A model generated the notes under the pieces. That model was not told the origin of the DNA and searched no databases. It worked only from the letters and a program-made list of their open reading frames with translations. Of a DNA stretch of 64,000 nt, positions 20,074 through 33,200 are shown piece after piece. A program made the translations under genes and the position numbers. Source of the stretch: Cenococcum geophilum 1.58 (Eukaryota > Ascomycota > Dothideomycetes > Gloniales > Gloniaceae); NCBI GenBank assembly GCA_001692895.1, contig KV748232.1, forward strand, positions 992,001-1,056,000, written 5' to 3'. The first letter of the stretch is position 1; each line of letters begins with the position of its first letter.

Positions 20074-21059
20074 CTATCCCCCTCCTCTTTATCTTTGTCC
20101 TTAAAGATTTCTCCTATCTTTAAGTCGTTTATTAGAGGTATAGTATTCCTATTTTTAACTTAATAACCTTTATTATTCCTAATACCTCTTATTAAATCTT
20201 CTGTGTTTAATTAATATAATTAGCTAGTAATTACTATACTATTGCTTAGTAAAGTTATGCCGTCTTATTCTTGTTATAAGGTGAAGAAGTTAGTATATAT
20301 TGCGATTACGGCTCCATCTAGTCGCTAACCTTCTTTTTACGCTAAGTGTATATAAGCGAACATGCAATTATTATACAATATTTAATCCGTCTCTAACGCT
20401 AAGTATATATATTTTACTACTTTTTATAGTTGCCTAGCGCCTTATCTAATCTATTTTAGGGGTTTATATATAATCTACTGCATCCTATCTTAAAGATAAG
20501 TTAGTTATAGCCCTTACTAAGGTGTAAAAACTCTAAAATAATAGGGAGTAGATTCGCGCTAAAGAGTAGAAAGTATTTAAGGCTTAACTAGCTACCTACG
20601 CTTAGTTACTCCATCTTAAAAAGGTTCGTAAGAAGGTGCGTATAAGGGATATTATTGCGGTCACCTTAGGTTGCCCTTAGGACAACCCCTGGACACCCCT
20701 TAAATAGTCGCCGGTTACGTGCTAAAGGCATATACCTGTAGTATATAGTCTCCACAATCCTAGAGGCCTTACCTCCTTAAGGATTCGACTCTCTTACCAA
20801 TCTATCCTATTCCACAATTGTGCCTTATAGCCCCCTTATAATACGCTTTAAGAAGTTATATCTTATTAAGTAAGGTCTCTGTAAGCTTAAGGCTAAAGAG
20901 GCTAAAAAGGATTGTAATTAAAAAGAGGCGGAAACAGCTTATACGCTAGTAGTAGACCCCTTAGATAATCTAGCTTGTTTATTACTTTTAACTAATCCTT
21001 TTATCTTTAGCTCCTTTTTAATATTACCTAACCCGTTCTCTTCTAATACTTTTATATCT

Positions 21060-21190
21060 TTTCTATAGCGTTCTTTAGGTTCTATAGTAGTTCTTAAGTA
21101 GTCTTATTATAGCCTATCTACTTTACTTTATACTATGTTTTATTATTAATATCCTTATAACTAATAATATTTAAAACTTATTATTTGTCT
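21060..21190 (-). pseudogene. A3 chromodomain relic
   Basis: The minus-strand frame shows SYKDINNKT, then YKVK, then IGYNKTT, with Trp codons turned to TAG. This is the chromodomain at the end of family A pol. Confidence 0.6.
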
Positions 21191-21779
21191 TCTTCTTATC
21201 CTTTATATATGTCTACTTTATAAACAGTAGCTTAATATTTCTATATACTGGCTCTAGTATTATAACATACTATATAGGATATATCTTTATCCTAGTTAGT
21301 AAGCTTAACTTAAATATAATCGGTAAAATTTTCTATATAAATTTAAAAGGTCCTAGTCTAATATAGTCTAATTTCTTACTTAGTTGTTAACACTTGAAAA
21401 TTTTATATAGTGGCTATACTTTGTCTCCCTCCCTTAGACCTAGTCCCTTAGATCTCTTAGTATTATAGTACTTTTTAATTTTTTCTTATACTATCTTTAC
21501 TAATTTAGTAAAGTTTATATAAAGATTTATTAGTATCTTTATACTTTACTTTACTATACTACTTATCTTCTTTACTTATTATAGTAATAATAATATTCTT
21601 AGTTTATATCTATAATTAGCCTTAAATAGTAATATTTATATTTCTTTATATAGTGTTATATTATATATAAACTATATAACTAGTAGTAGTAATACCTAAT
21701 TATTCTATGCGTAATTAATATAGTGTTTTAGATACTATTTTAGTGTCTAATTTAATATTTTTGTCTATCTATCTATCTA

Positions 21780-21836
21780 TGTTAGCGACTTAGTTAATTA
21801 AGGCATAGGTACGGTAAAAGGGACGCGCAAGCCTGT
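21780..21836 (-). repeat. B2 3' LTR, first 57 bp
   Basis: TGTTAGCGACTTAG...GCGCAAGCCTGT. It continues at 35783. The last five bases (CCTGT) are the B1 target duplication. Confidence 0.8.
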
Positions 21837-22063
21837 TGTTAGCGACTTAGTCAATTAAGATATAAGTACGGCAAAAGGGTCGCGCAAGCCTATATAATTG
21901 GATTGTCTATAAACGAGAATCTAAAGCTAGGGAAAGGAAAGGAGAAAAAGAGCAGCGCCGTTCAATGTTTTATAAGATCTTCGCGTCACGTAACCGCAAT
22001 ATACGGCAATCTGTGGCAACTTGCCAGTGCGTAGTTCTGCTAAGTTCTGCTAGTGCCATAACA
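21837..22063 (-). repeat. B1 3' LTR, 227 bp
   Basis: It begins TGTTAGCGACTTAGTC and ends GTGCCATAACA on the plus strand. It is followed by a C-rich run (22067-22074) that is the complement of the polypurine tract, which fixes the orientation as minus. Confidence 0.85.
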
Positions 22064-22269
22064 TTACCCCCCCCTCTAAAAAAGCCTGCCCTTAGGCTTT
22101 GCCGCTAAAAGTCTTAGCAAGAGAATCTAACTAATTAGATAACTTTAACCGCTAGTTAAAGTTCCTGGATATCTTAACACCTTATATAACTAAGAAATTT
22201 CTAGGGCGTTTTTATCCTTATATTCTTCTAGTAGCTTATCATCTTTATTATACTAGCACTCTATCCACT

Positions 22270-22480
22270 TATCTAGGTACTTTAGCGGTCCGGGTTTATT
22301 AGGGTAACGGCTATAAAACTCCTAAAGCTTATAGGAGCTACCTATAAAGTTCTATATAGGGTACTAAGTAGGGTCTAGGTTATATCCTTTCCAACTAATA
22401 TAATACTTTAACGTTCCCTTTACAAGTTTACAGGCTAGTATTTCTTTAATTTCCTATTTATTATCGTTATTAACTTAAAT
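22270..22480 (-). pseudogene. B1 chromodomain relic
   Basis: The minus-strand frame reads EIKEILACKLVKGTLKYYIS, then WKGYNLDPT, then YPI, then FYSRYPNKPGPLKYLDKWIE, with Trp and Gln codons changed to stops. The aromatic and W-K-G-Y core marks it as a chromodomain of the chromovirus integrase C-terminus. Confidence 0.7.
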
Positions 22481-23229
22481 TAGTAGAGGAGGTTTATTCT
22501 TTTATCCAGGTAGTAGGTTATTTATAGTTTTCTATAGCTTATCCGGTAAGAAGATAGGGTGAACTTTAATTAAGTTTAGAAGCTTAACCTTATATAAGTT
22601 GCCTACTTTATTAAGAATCTTATACGGTCCTGCTATCTTATAGTCTAGCTTATAGCTAGGCCGTTCTATCTTTTAGTTCTTTATTATAACCTAGACTATA
22701 TCGCCTATAGTAAAGTTAGGCTCGCGCCTATACTTATTCGCCTACTATTTTATTAATTTCTAAGCCTTTTTTAGGTTTATACGGGCTACTTTCTAAGCTT
22801 CTTCTAAGCGCTTAGCGTACTGCTAGGCTTCCTTATAAGATAGTTTTTTGCGTACAGTTTAGGGCCCTTTTAGTCTTTCCCAGTTAAAGCTTATACGGGG
22901 TAGGTAACCCATTTCTAGTTAAATAGGGGCAAATCCGGTAAAGTTATGGGGTAGGGTGGCTTGGGCGTAGTCTATTAAGGGTAATAGTTTAGCCTAGTTA
23001 TCCTAAAAGTAGTTAATAAAAGGCCGGAGTCTCTAGTCTAAGTATTAATTTATAATCTCCGTTTAACTGTCTGTCTGGGGGTAATATGCTATAGAAAGCT
23101 TTAGCTTAATGCCTAGGATCTAGGTAAACTTATTCCAAAAGGCTAATATAAACTACGGCCTGTAGTTAGATATAATAGTATCTAGTAGTCCGTAAATTCG
23201 GTAGACGTAGTAGATATACAGTTAGGCTG

Positions 23230-23370
23230 CCTCTTTAGCATCAATATTCTTATAATAGGGAATTAAGAACAGGCGCTTACTAAAGCGGTTAACTAGGATT
23301 ATAACCATATTATATCCGTTACGGTCTAGAGGTAGCTTATAAAAGTCTATAGAGATATATTACCAGGGGC
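23230..23370 (-). pseudogene. B1 integrase core relic
   Basis: The minus-strand frame reads ISLIDFYKLPLDRNGYNMVI then ILVNRFSKRLF, the start of the retroviral-type integrase core. The first catalytic Asp is in IDFYKLP. The V-N-R triplet stands where the family has V-D-R, a G-to-A change. Confidence 0.6.
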
Positions 23371-23682
23371 GGTTAGGTATTAAGAGGGGTTTTAATAGTC
23401 CTAGAGTCTTATCTCGTGGAATTACAGACCTATAGCAGTTATTACAGTTCCGTATATAGCGGTTAATATCTATAATTATTCCGGGCCAGTAGTAGCGGTC
23501 GCTAATAATCCTACAGGTCTTATTTTTTCTAGGGTAAGCCGTAGAGACCTAGGCGTATGCTTTGGCAATAAGCCGAGTCCGTAAGTTCTGTTCCTTTGCT
23601 ACTACTAGCCGTTCGCGGTGCTTAAGTAGTCCACTTTTAAGGGACTATAGGCTAGAAACGTTCTTTGCCTTTTTGCGGTACT

Positions 23683-24107
23683 TGTAACGGAACCTTATAG
23701 CAAGAACTACGATGGGTTCATCAATAGGCTAGGTGTATAGGAAATGCAAGTACAAAAGTCAACAATATAATAATAACTGGTGGAGTGGTTGCCTAATAGA
23801 TTAACTCTAATTGTATTCTAAGAATTATTACAAGGAAGGAACTATCTAGGTAGGGACTAAGGGTCCTTAAATACATAACCGTACTCCTAAGAAAGTTATT
23901 ACTCTATCTGCTCTATCTGCTCTACTTGCTCTGTAACAGATCTTATAGATTACACAGATTACATAGATTACATCACGTGACTCTGCTTACTATTCCTCGT
24001 TATATAGTTCCACGGGTTCTATCCTAGACCGTACCTGTATTAACTAACTAGCTTCTTCTAACTCTTCTCTAAGTAGTTATAACATCGTACTTAAAGCGTC
24101 TATAACA
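23683..24107 (-). repeat. A1 3' LTR, 425 bp
   Basis: TGTAACGGAACCTTATAGC at the left end and GCGTCTATAACA at the right. It includes the repeated word CTCTATCTGCTCTATCTGCT and an ACAGATTACATAGATTACAT stretch (23951-23972). Confidence 0.85.
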
Positions 24108-24857
24108 CCATCTCCCTCCTCTCTATCTTCGTCCTTAAAGATACCTAGTATCTCTAGGTTGTTTACTAGAGGTATAATGTCCGTCTAATTAATTTAGTTA
24201 ATATTATTACTTATAATGCCTAAAGCATCCTCTCTTTCTTCTACAGCTCGCCAGTCTTATACCGTTGCTGCGATATTATCTCTTAGTGAAATAATGCCAT
24301 CTTTATATTCCTGTTGTGCGAAAGAGGGGTTAGTCTGTATTGCGTTAGCAAGTCCTTTATCTTAATAACCTTCCTCTTACTTAGAGTGCACTAAAGCGAA
24401 TATTTATTTATTTTATAACGTTCGCTCTACTTTTAATGCTAAATATACGCAACCTATTATTCTTAATAGTTGTCTAGTTCCCTAATTAATTTGTTTTAGG
24501 GTTTTATATTTAATCTACTGCTACGCGGCTAGATAGTAAACTATTATAAGCCCTTACTAAGTTGGAATGTTCTTATAATGCGGAACAGAAGGCCCTAAAT
24601 ACTTAAATTGCGGCATCTGCTCGTCTGCTTTATCTTAAGAAAGTTTATAAAAAGGTTTATTTTAAGGAGTAGAAACTTATAAAATAAGGTCTATAGGAAC
24701 TAGGTAATAAAAAAACGGATTCTCCTCTAATAGAGAAGGAAATAGATCTAAGTAGTTTAGCAACTGCTCTTCTTAGGTCCCCCTTAGGTGACTTATTCTT
24801 TAGCGATCCTTCTTTATTAATACTACCTAACCTAATCTCTTCCGATACTCCTATACC

Positions 24858-24975
24858 TTTCCTATAGCATTCTTTAAATTCTTTAGTGGCTTCTAGGTAG
24901 TCTTAGTGTAGCCTATCCACTTTACTTTATACTATATTTTATTGTTAATATCCTTATAACTAACAACCCTTAAAA
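24858..24975 (-). pseudogene. A1 chromodomain relic
   Basis: The minus-strand frame reads QVLRVVSYKDINNKI, stop, YKVKWIGYTKTT, stop, KPLKNLKNAI. Both stops are TAG in Trp positions. The hydrophobic core and W-I-G-Y are retained. Confidence 0.7.
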
Positions 24976-25636
24976 CTTGCTATTTATCTTCTTCCTGCCC
25001 TCTATATATATCTGCTTTGTAAACTAGTGGCTTAATATTCCTATATACTGGCTCTAGCATTATAATATACTATATAGGGTAGATCTTTATTTTAGCTAGT
25101 AGGTTTAACTTAAACGTAATTAGTGAAATCCTTTATATAATTTTAAAAGGTCCTAGTCTAACATAGTCCAATTTCTTGCTTAGTTATTAACTCTTAAAAT
25201 TTTTATATAGTAGCTATACTTTATCTCCCTCCTTAAGATCTAGTCCCTTAAATCTCTTAGTATTATAGTACTTTTTCATTCTCTCTTATACTTTCTTTAT
25301 TAATTCCATAAGGTCTATATAAAGATTTATTAATGTCTTTATTCTCTCTTTAGCTATACTACTCGTTTTCTTCGCTTACCGTAGTAATAATAATATTCTC
25401 GGCTTATATCTATAATTTGCCTTAAATAGTAATATGCCTATTCCTTCTTAAGGTGTTGCATTATATACGAACTATATAACTAGTAATAGCAATACCTAAT
25501 TATTCTATATATAATTAACATAATACCTTAGATACTGCTCTAGCATCTAATTTAACCTTTCTATTTAACCGTCTGTCTACGGATAATATACGGTAGAAGT
25601 TACTGCTTAAACTCCTTACTCCGCTAAAAATACTTC

Positions 25637-25852
25637 CTAAAATACTGCTATAAATCTTAGATCTCTATCCGATATAATTTTACTTAGTACTCTATATCTT
25701 ATAAACACTTCTTTAATGTAAATTCTAGCAACATCTTCTGCTGAGATTTCTTCTATATATGCTATAAAGTATCCCCACTTTATAAGCTTATTTACTATTA
25801 CTAAGATTACGTCATAATCTTGTCCGGTAATAGGATCTTTTAATTTTAGCAA
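25637..25852 (-). pseudogene. A1 integrase core fragment (71-codon open stretch)
   Basis: The longest open piece of A1 pol. It contains DPITGQDYDVILVIVNKLIK and IISDRDLRFIAVF. The S-D-R-D Asp is the second catalytic residue of the D,D-35-E core. V-N-K replaces the usual V-D-R. It is a survivor of RIP, not a gene: the frame is closed by stops at both ends and the ATG is internal to pol. Confidence 0.75.
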
Positions 25853-26339
25853 CTTAATAATAAAGTCCTATAATATAACCTCCTATAGTCTCTCTAGTAT
25901 TTTAATAGGTTGTAGCCCTCTATATGGCTTATACCTCGTCGGTTTATTCCTTTAGTAATTTAGATATTCCTTTATAACCTTTCTAGCTATTCTTTAGATT
26001 CCGTTAATAATGTACTCCTCCTAGAGTCTTAACACTAAGCCTATAGCTCTATTATATCCTTAGGTTAGTCCCTTATAGAAGTCTTTTATAAACTCCTTTA
26101 CTATACTTCTTAGGATATACTTTACTTTTTAATTTTTATATATATCCGTCTATAAATCTTCTAGCTATACTTTTAGAATTCTTTATACCTAAAAGCTTTC
26201 TAGTATCTTATAGACTTTCTCTAGTTCATTATCTTCTTAAGTTGCTACGATTTTCAGATAATTATACCTAATTAATCCATCTATATCTTTTTATAATAAA
26301 GCCCCTAATAGCTTTTCCTTATTTTATAGTTTAGCTTTA

Positions 26340-26520
26340 CGGCTTAGAGTATCTGCCTATATATTATCTGTACCTTTAGTATACTAAATCTTAAAATAGT
26401 ATTCTATAAGTATCTCTACCCATCTAACCTGTCTTTAGTTAAGTTCCTTTATTATTAAGAATCCTATTAGGTTTTTATAATCCGTCTTAACTATAAATAG
26501 TTTCTCTATGCCTTATAAGA
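26340..26520 (-). pseudogene. A1 RNase H relic
   Basis: The minus-strand frame reads FIVKTDYKNLIGFLIIKELN, stop, RQVRWVEIL, then YTKGTDN and ADTLSR, the typical end of the Ty3/Gypsy RNase H domain. Confidence 0.7.
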
Positions 26521-26799
26521 ATGCTCTTTATTTCTTTAATACTGTAACTATACCTAATAACTCCTTGTTATAGATGTTATAGTTTAACTCCGGTAGTGTT
26601 ATCTTTTAACTATAGTATGCTACTAGGTGCTATCCATTTTAATATCTTTACATAAAGCACGCCCCTAATATATAGTCTAATATATCTATTTCTACAACCA
26701 TCTTTAGTCCTAGTTAATAGATCTTAAGAACTAGCTCCTAGGTAAACAATTCTTTAACTTTCTTAAAGAGTTTTCTTTACTCCTCTCCCTATACTTATA

Positions 26800-27600
26800 G
26801 TTCTTCTTTCTTTATTAACCGCGTAAATGGCTTAATATCCTTTAACCACTACGCTATAAACCTTTTACAGTAATTGCAAAACCCTAGGAATAATTTTAAC
26901 TATATAACGTTCTCTAGTTCCTACTAATTTACTATAGCCTCAATCTTCTTTAGATCTATACTAAGTTAGCCTAGTTTAATAATAAATTTAATAAAATCAG
27001 TCTTCCTAGTAAAGAACTCGTATTTTTTAATTACTACTAGCATCTATTCTTCTTATAGTCTCTTTAAGACCCATTTAACATATTCCCTGTGTTTTTCCTT
27101 AGTTATTAAATAGATAATAATATTGTTAAGATATACTATAACAAATTTATCTAAGTATTCTCCTAATATATTATTAATACGCTTCTAAAACGTTACTAGT
27201 GCGTTTATAAGCCCAAATTACATAACTAATGGTTTATATAGTCTTTCCTTTAACCTAAAGGCTGTCTTCTATTTATTACCTTCCTTAATCCTAATCTAAT
27301 AGTACGCCTATCTTAGATCTATCTTCGTAAAGATTTACACATTACCTATCCTATCTTAAATTTCGCTAATTAAGGGTAAAGGATACCTATCCNTCCTAGT
27401 AATACTGTTTAACTATCTATAGTTAATATACAGCCTTAGTTTACCATTCTTCTTTAGTATAAATAGTACTAGATAACTCGCTAATAACTGCGATAGTCTA
27501 ATATATCCCTTTTGTAGATTTTCCTAGATAAACTCTTTTAACGCTTTACCTTCTTCTTCGGTAAGCTTATAGATTAGAAAGAACTTTAGACTTATTCCTA
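26800..27600 (-). pseudogene. A1 reverse transcriptase relic
   Basis: The catalytic box is visible at about 27113-27151 as DKFVIVYLNNIII. The usual Y-L-D-D has become Y-L-N-N through two G-to-A changes, so the enzyme is dead. One ambiguous base lies at 27393. Confidence 0.7.
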
Positions 27601-28299
27601 GTTCTAACTCTATTTTATAGTCCTATACTATATATTCTAACAGCTTTTTGCTTTCTAGTAACTATAGTCTCTTACTATACTTATAGTATCTCTTTAGTAT
27701 ATAGCTTAGTCCTTTTTCTATTTCTTTATAGGTTGCTTCTACTTAGTACTATACTAACTTAGCTTATTGTTACATCTTATAGCGTTAAGTATCTCTAATA
27801 TTGACCTAACCTATAATCTAATTAATCCTTAGATTATATTCCTGTAACTAAGGCATACCTAATACTGCCTTATCCCGTCCTGACGGTAGGATATTAAAAG
27901 ACATCTTAATTTATCTTCCTTTAATAGTTATCTAAATAGGTCCTATTTTAAGGTTAATGATCCCTCCTCTATAGGTTATTAGATCTTCTAAAATTATAAC
28001 TAATAGGTAAGGTTGCTCCTTTTATCTATAAGGTAGTCCTATTCTCTTAACTACTGCTAATAAAATATAGTTTTGCGTTACTCCACTATTTATTAGCGCT
28101 TTAAACTGCTAATCTTACTAATTAATTTATAAATTTAGGTATTATTCTTAAATTCCTTTAAGGGTCTAAGGCTCTACTACTGGCTCCCTTTAGTCCTATA
28201 GGCCTCTACTTTTCCTAACTATTAGCTGCTTAATCCTAGTGCACTTAGCTTACTCTTTAGCCAATACCTAGTTCGCTTTTTATCTTTAATATACTATAA

Positions 28300-31150
28300 A
28301 CACGTATTTTCTAGGCATTTCCACTACTATTATCTATCTAAGCATTCTTCCATAAGGAATCTTCCTAGTTAAAGTACTAAACTTCCTTCCTCTTAGATCT
28401 CTATTGGATGCCATCTATATATATATTTGGCATTCCTATACTATTGCTTATCTATTATCCAGTATATCCTTATAGGGTATTTCCAATTCTTTTCTTTTGG
28501 ATTCTTATGCATTTTATATATATCGTCTATACACGCAATCTATAATATCGTATAGTGTACTAGGTGCTTTAGGTTAACTCTTAGCTTATCTTTATCCCTA
28601 AGTTTAAACCTTTATCGTACTAATCTAAACGTTATAACTTTATCCATAGGTACTAAGATACATCTCTTACTTCTCTAGTCCTCTAAACGTTCCTTTAAAT
28701 CCTTTAATATTATAATTAAGGCTCCTTTAATATACGTTATAGCCTTCTCTATAATCAGGTGGTCTTAGATAACTTTTTTATTTAACTATATATAGAAATC
28801 TTCCCATTTATTACTGTATCGTTACCTATACCACTTTTAGTACAGCTGCTAGAGTATATATGGTCTGTCCGTAAGGAAATATCTTTTTATTACTATATCG
28901 TAACAGCCCTTTATATGTTATTCCTTAAACCTAGTAGGAATCCCTAAATCCTCTTCTTATTCCAGTTTAATAAGCTACTTAGCTCTTAGTGTGCCTGCTC
29001 TCGGCCTATTAGTAATTCTTTATACTAGTGCTCTGTTCTTTATACGTCCTAATGTACTAGATCTCTTATCTAGTTTCTATTCTTACTATATAATAATTCT
29101 TTACCTAAACTCTTCTATGGTTTCTTTTAGTTTACGCCTTACGCTCTAATCCTTAAAGTTATCTTGCTTCTTAATCTTAGTATTAACTTTTCGATCTTTA
29201 GGCTGAATACTATACTCCCCTAGTAAGTCTTCTAGGTCTATATATCTATCTTCCAGTCTAATCGCTATTTGTGCTATAGATTCTCTAATCTATAAAGAAG
29301 CCCCTTACCTCTTATTTATAGGTGTTCTAATTTATACTCTAAATTCTTAGTCCCTTAGATTCTTTAATCCTAAGCTTGCTTCTAACTTAAGCTTAGCCCC
29401 TACCTTAGTCCAACTAGGCTTAACTAGTGTCCTTATCTCGTCTTAAGAGTCCTAGATCTTACTTATCTTATCTTAAGAATCTTATATTATTAGGAATTCT
29501 TATCCCGAGCTTATTTATATGTCTTTAAACTAAGCTACTACTCTACTCTATTGGTTTCTATCCGTTATAGGTCCTTAAGCTTGCCTTATCTTATCTTAAA
29601 AATCTTAGTTGTCTCTTATCTTATCTTAAGAATCTTAAGCCTTTAGCCTTTTGCCTTTATTAAGTGCTAAAATAGTTTACTATCCTACTTCTCTTACGTC
29701 TCATAAAGCAATAGACATTATATCTAATGGGGTTTTAATCCCTACTAATATTTCTTATTCTGTAATAGAATCATCCTTTGCCTCTAGTATAACATCTCTA
29801 AGGTCTACTTACTCCCAGTAAGCGGCCCTTATTACCTTATCGTCACGGAATATTTCGCCTAGGTTAAATTTATCGTCCTTAATATCTAATCTGCGAATTA
29901 GTTCGTTGGTTCCTCTACATTTTATAGGTACTAGCTCTTATAGCTAATAGCTTACGCCATACTTAGCGTCCTTATAAATTTAGCATACGTTGTTATAACA
30001 AAATATAAAACTTCTAATTAAATATTCTTTTGTTCCTCGCAGCATATTATTATCCCTTTATACATATATATCGTCTACTAGTCTTATGCCCTTTACTATA
30101 TAGTAACTCTACCTACTTCTACAGTCTCTAATATAATGATTCTATTTTCCGTAATTTATATAAGCTCCTTCTTTAAACTATTTCTCTTATTATAGAGTCC
30201 GCCTAAATATCTTCTGCTATTAAGATCCCTAATTCAGCCTTTACTCCTTAAACCTTTAATTACTTAATCCTTATTCTCTAGGTTTCTATAATTTACTTCC
30301 TTTTTTATGGGTTTTTTTAGTACTACTTAGGTCTATTAGCTCTACGCCATACCATAGTTTCTAACTTAGCTTTTATCGTTGCGTACTTTACGCCTTATAT
30401 AACTATAGAACTCTATCCTAGCCTTTCTTAGCCTATTCCCTTTAGTAGATCCAATTATTAATCTTAATCGCCTAATCTATTAGTTCCCTTAGGGTGTCCG
30501 CATCTTCCATTAGGATAATTACATCCTAGACTTTAGCCTTAAGTCCCTGTTTATACTATACCATAAGCGCCCTATTATTCCACTTTACTTATATTGCTAG
30601 TGTCTAAAACTATATCGTATACTTAATTGCTAAAGTTTATTATATAAGGTTCTGGAGTTTTCTTTTTACTATAGTTATTCCTTCCAGGTCTCTAAATATC
30701 TACATAAGTCGTTCTACAAATCCTTCCTAGCTTAAAAATATAAACCACACGTCTTAGTTAGTAGTCATTATTCCGTTTACCTATATCTCCATAAAGTAAG
30801 GTTTAAACCACTTAAGTGCTTTTCCTAATAAGAATAATCCTGCGTAGGCTATCCGATCTACAGGTATAGGTAACTTTACTCCTTCCTATAAGACCTTAAA
30901 GTGCATCTACGTAAGAAATCCTTTAAGCTTTAACCTCTCTCCTATAAATCTCTTAATTAATAATAGCTTAATCTTTACTGCTCCTATCCCATTAAGTCTT
31001 TCTTCTAACACTATATTATTAGCTATTAGCTAGTTAACTACTTCCTATAGCTATCCGACCGTTACAGGTTACTATAAGTCAGTATCCGCTATACTAGTAT
31101 CACCTCCTATTCTTAAAGTAGTTGCTACTATTAATAGCGTCATAGTGGCT
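28300..31150 (-). pseudogene. A1 gag and protease region relic
   Basis: The zinc knuckle lies near 30117-30175: the minus-strand frame reads AYINYGKQNHYIRDC if the interrupting stop is read through, with the first two Cys changed to Tyr-type codons. The rest has no readable domain, only TA-rich sequence full of stops. Confidence 0.45.
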
Positions 31151-31208
31151 GCTTTTAGTGGCATGTTATTTAACTTCTTATATTAATACTATAACTAGGT
31201 AGTGATTA

Positions 31209-31633
31209 TATAACGGAACCTTATAGCAAGAACTACGATAGGTTCGTTAATGGGCTAGGTGTATAGGAAATGCAAGTATAAAAGTCAACAACGTAATAAC
31301 AACTAGTGGAGTGGTTGCCTAACAGATTAACTCTAATTATATTCTAAAAATCACTATAAGGAAGGAACTATCTAGGTAGGGACTAAGGGTCCTTAAATAC
31401 ATAACTGTACTCCTAAGAAAGTTGTTGCTCTATCTGCTCTATCTACTCTACTCGCTTTATGACAGATCTTATAGATTACACAGATTACACAGATTACATT
31501 ACGTGACTCTGCTTACTATTTCTCGTTATATAGTTCCACGGGTTCCATCTTAAACCGTGCCTATATTAACTAACTAGCTTCTTCCAACTCTTCTCTAAGT
31601 AGTCGTAATATTATACTTAAAGCGTCCGTAACA
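31209..31633 (-). repeat. A1 5' LTR, 425 bp
   Basis: Same length as the 3' LTR and highly similar. It starts TATAACGG (TGTAACGG with one transition) and ends CCGTAACA, directly followed by the duplication GTACT. Confidence 0.85.
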
Positions 31634-31639
31634 GTACTC

Positions 31640-33200
31640 CTATAAAAAAGGGGCCGCATAGTTTACCTATAGTAGTTTATTAATAAGATCTAGTTCTATA
31701 GAGTTAATAGGGTATATCTCGGCATCTAATAAGTCTATATTTAGTTCTGCCTATATCTAAAAGTTAAGGTGCTCTGGTCGTAGTAGCGTCTAGGTCTATA
31801 ATAAGATCTTTACAGCCGTATAGTTACCTAGGTCTTATTTACGCCTAGTAAGAGCATCTGCACGGTTTATAGCGCCTGGTCTATATATAATTAAGAAGTT
31901 AAACTAAGATAGGATATCCGCCTAGCGTGCCTACCGGGCCGTAAGGGCCTTAGTTATTATAAAGTATTTTAGGGCCTTATAATCTAACACTACCTTAATA
32001 GGTTTAGGGGTCCCCTCTAGCTATATACGCTAGTGCTAAAAGCTAGAGATAATAGCCAGTATTTCTTTGTTATGGATATAGTAGTTTAGTTTAGCATCTA
32101 TTATAGTCTTTAAATAGTATACAATAGGGTGCCATTCTCCGTCCGGTTACTTCTAGGAAAAAACACCGGCTATCGCGCTGTCTAAGGCATTAGTTTCTAG
32201 CATTAAGGGCCGTTCTAGGTCAAAGTAGGCAAGTAGGGGGGCCGACACTAGCCGTTTTTTAAGCTCATTAAAGGCCTGCATATACATGGCGTTAAAGTAG
32301 AAGGGCTAGTCTTTCCTAGTAAGGTGGTTAAGAGGCCGGGCGATCCTGCTGTAGTTCTTAATAAAGTGTTAGTAGAAGTTATAGAAACCTAAAAATAATT
32401 GCACCCCCTTTACGGTCCGTGGGGGCGTCTACTAGTTAATTACAGCAGTTTTCTTTAAGTTGGCCTTAATTCCGTTTATACTAATAATAAAACCTAGGTA
32501 CTTTATACGCTTAATACTAAATTCCAACTTCTTAATATTGGCCTGGAGGCTAGCTTCGCGGAGCCGTTATAGGACTTTATAGACGTACTCCTCGTGTTTT
32601 AGTTCGTTCTTTAAGTAGATTATAATATTATCTAGATAGGCCGTATAAAAGTCGTTAAGGTAGTTAAAGAGTACATCGTTTATATACCGCTGGTATATAG
32701 CTAGTCCGTTAGTTAGTCTAAAAGGAAGTACCTTATATTTATACGTTCCGTAACAGGTCTAAAATGTAGTAAAATCCTTAGACCTAGGGTCTATTTTAAT
32801 TTAGTAAAAGGCCTAGCGGATATTAAGCTTTATAAAAACCTTAGCTCTACTTATTCGGGTAAGAGTCTTATTAAGTAAGGGTAGCGGGTAGCGGTCCTTA
32901 CGGGTTATATTATTTAGCTTATAGTAGTCGATACAGAAGCGCAGTCCTCTATTTAGCTTTTTAATAAAGAGAATAAGTAAGTTAAAAGGGGCTTAGCTAG
33001 GCTCGATAAAGCCCTTATTTAGGTTGTTAATAAGGTACTACTTTATAGCCTATAATTTAGCAATAGACTATAGGTAGAGAGGGCTAAAGCTAAGGGTACT
33101 TCCCTTGTCTTGCTCGATCTCGATCTTATAGTTGTATAGTCGATAGGGTAGAAGCATATTAGACGCTACCTTAGAGAATATATCCTTAAATTTCCGGTGT
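31640..33200 (-). pseudogene. B1 reverse transcriptase and RNase H relic
   Basis: The catalytic box at about 32623-32665 reads LNDFYTAYLDNIII on the minus strand, with the second Asp of Y-L-D-D changed to Asn. RNase H lies to the left (about 31640-32100) and the finger/palm region to the right. Confidence 0.65.

Larger units (their letters stand above)
23683..31633 (-). mobile_element. A1: complete family A chromovirus, 7,951 bp, minus strand
   Basis: LTRs 23683-24107 and 31209-31633 are both 425 bp. The perfect target duplication GTACT lies at 23678-23682 and 31634-31638. Removing A1 restores the B1 sequence CTTTTTGCGG-TACTCCTATA, which matches the uninterrupted B2 copy at about 43905-43920. 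Minus-strand order is gag (about 31150-30100), protease, reverse transcriptase (about 27600-26800), RNase H (about 26520-26340), integrase (about 26200-25200), chromodomain (about 24975-24858) and polypurine tract (24108-24123). Stops are throughout. Confidence 0.88.
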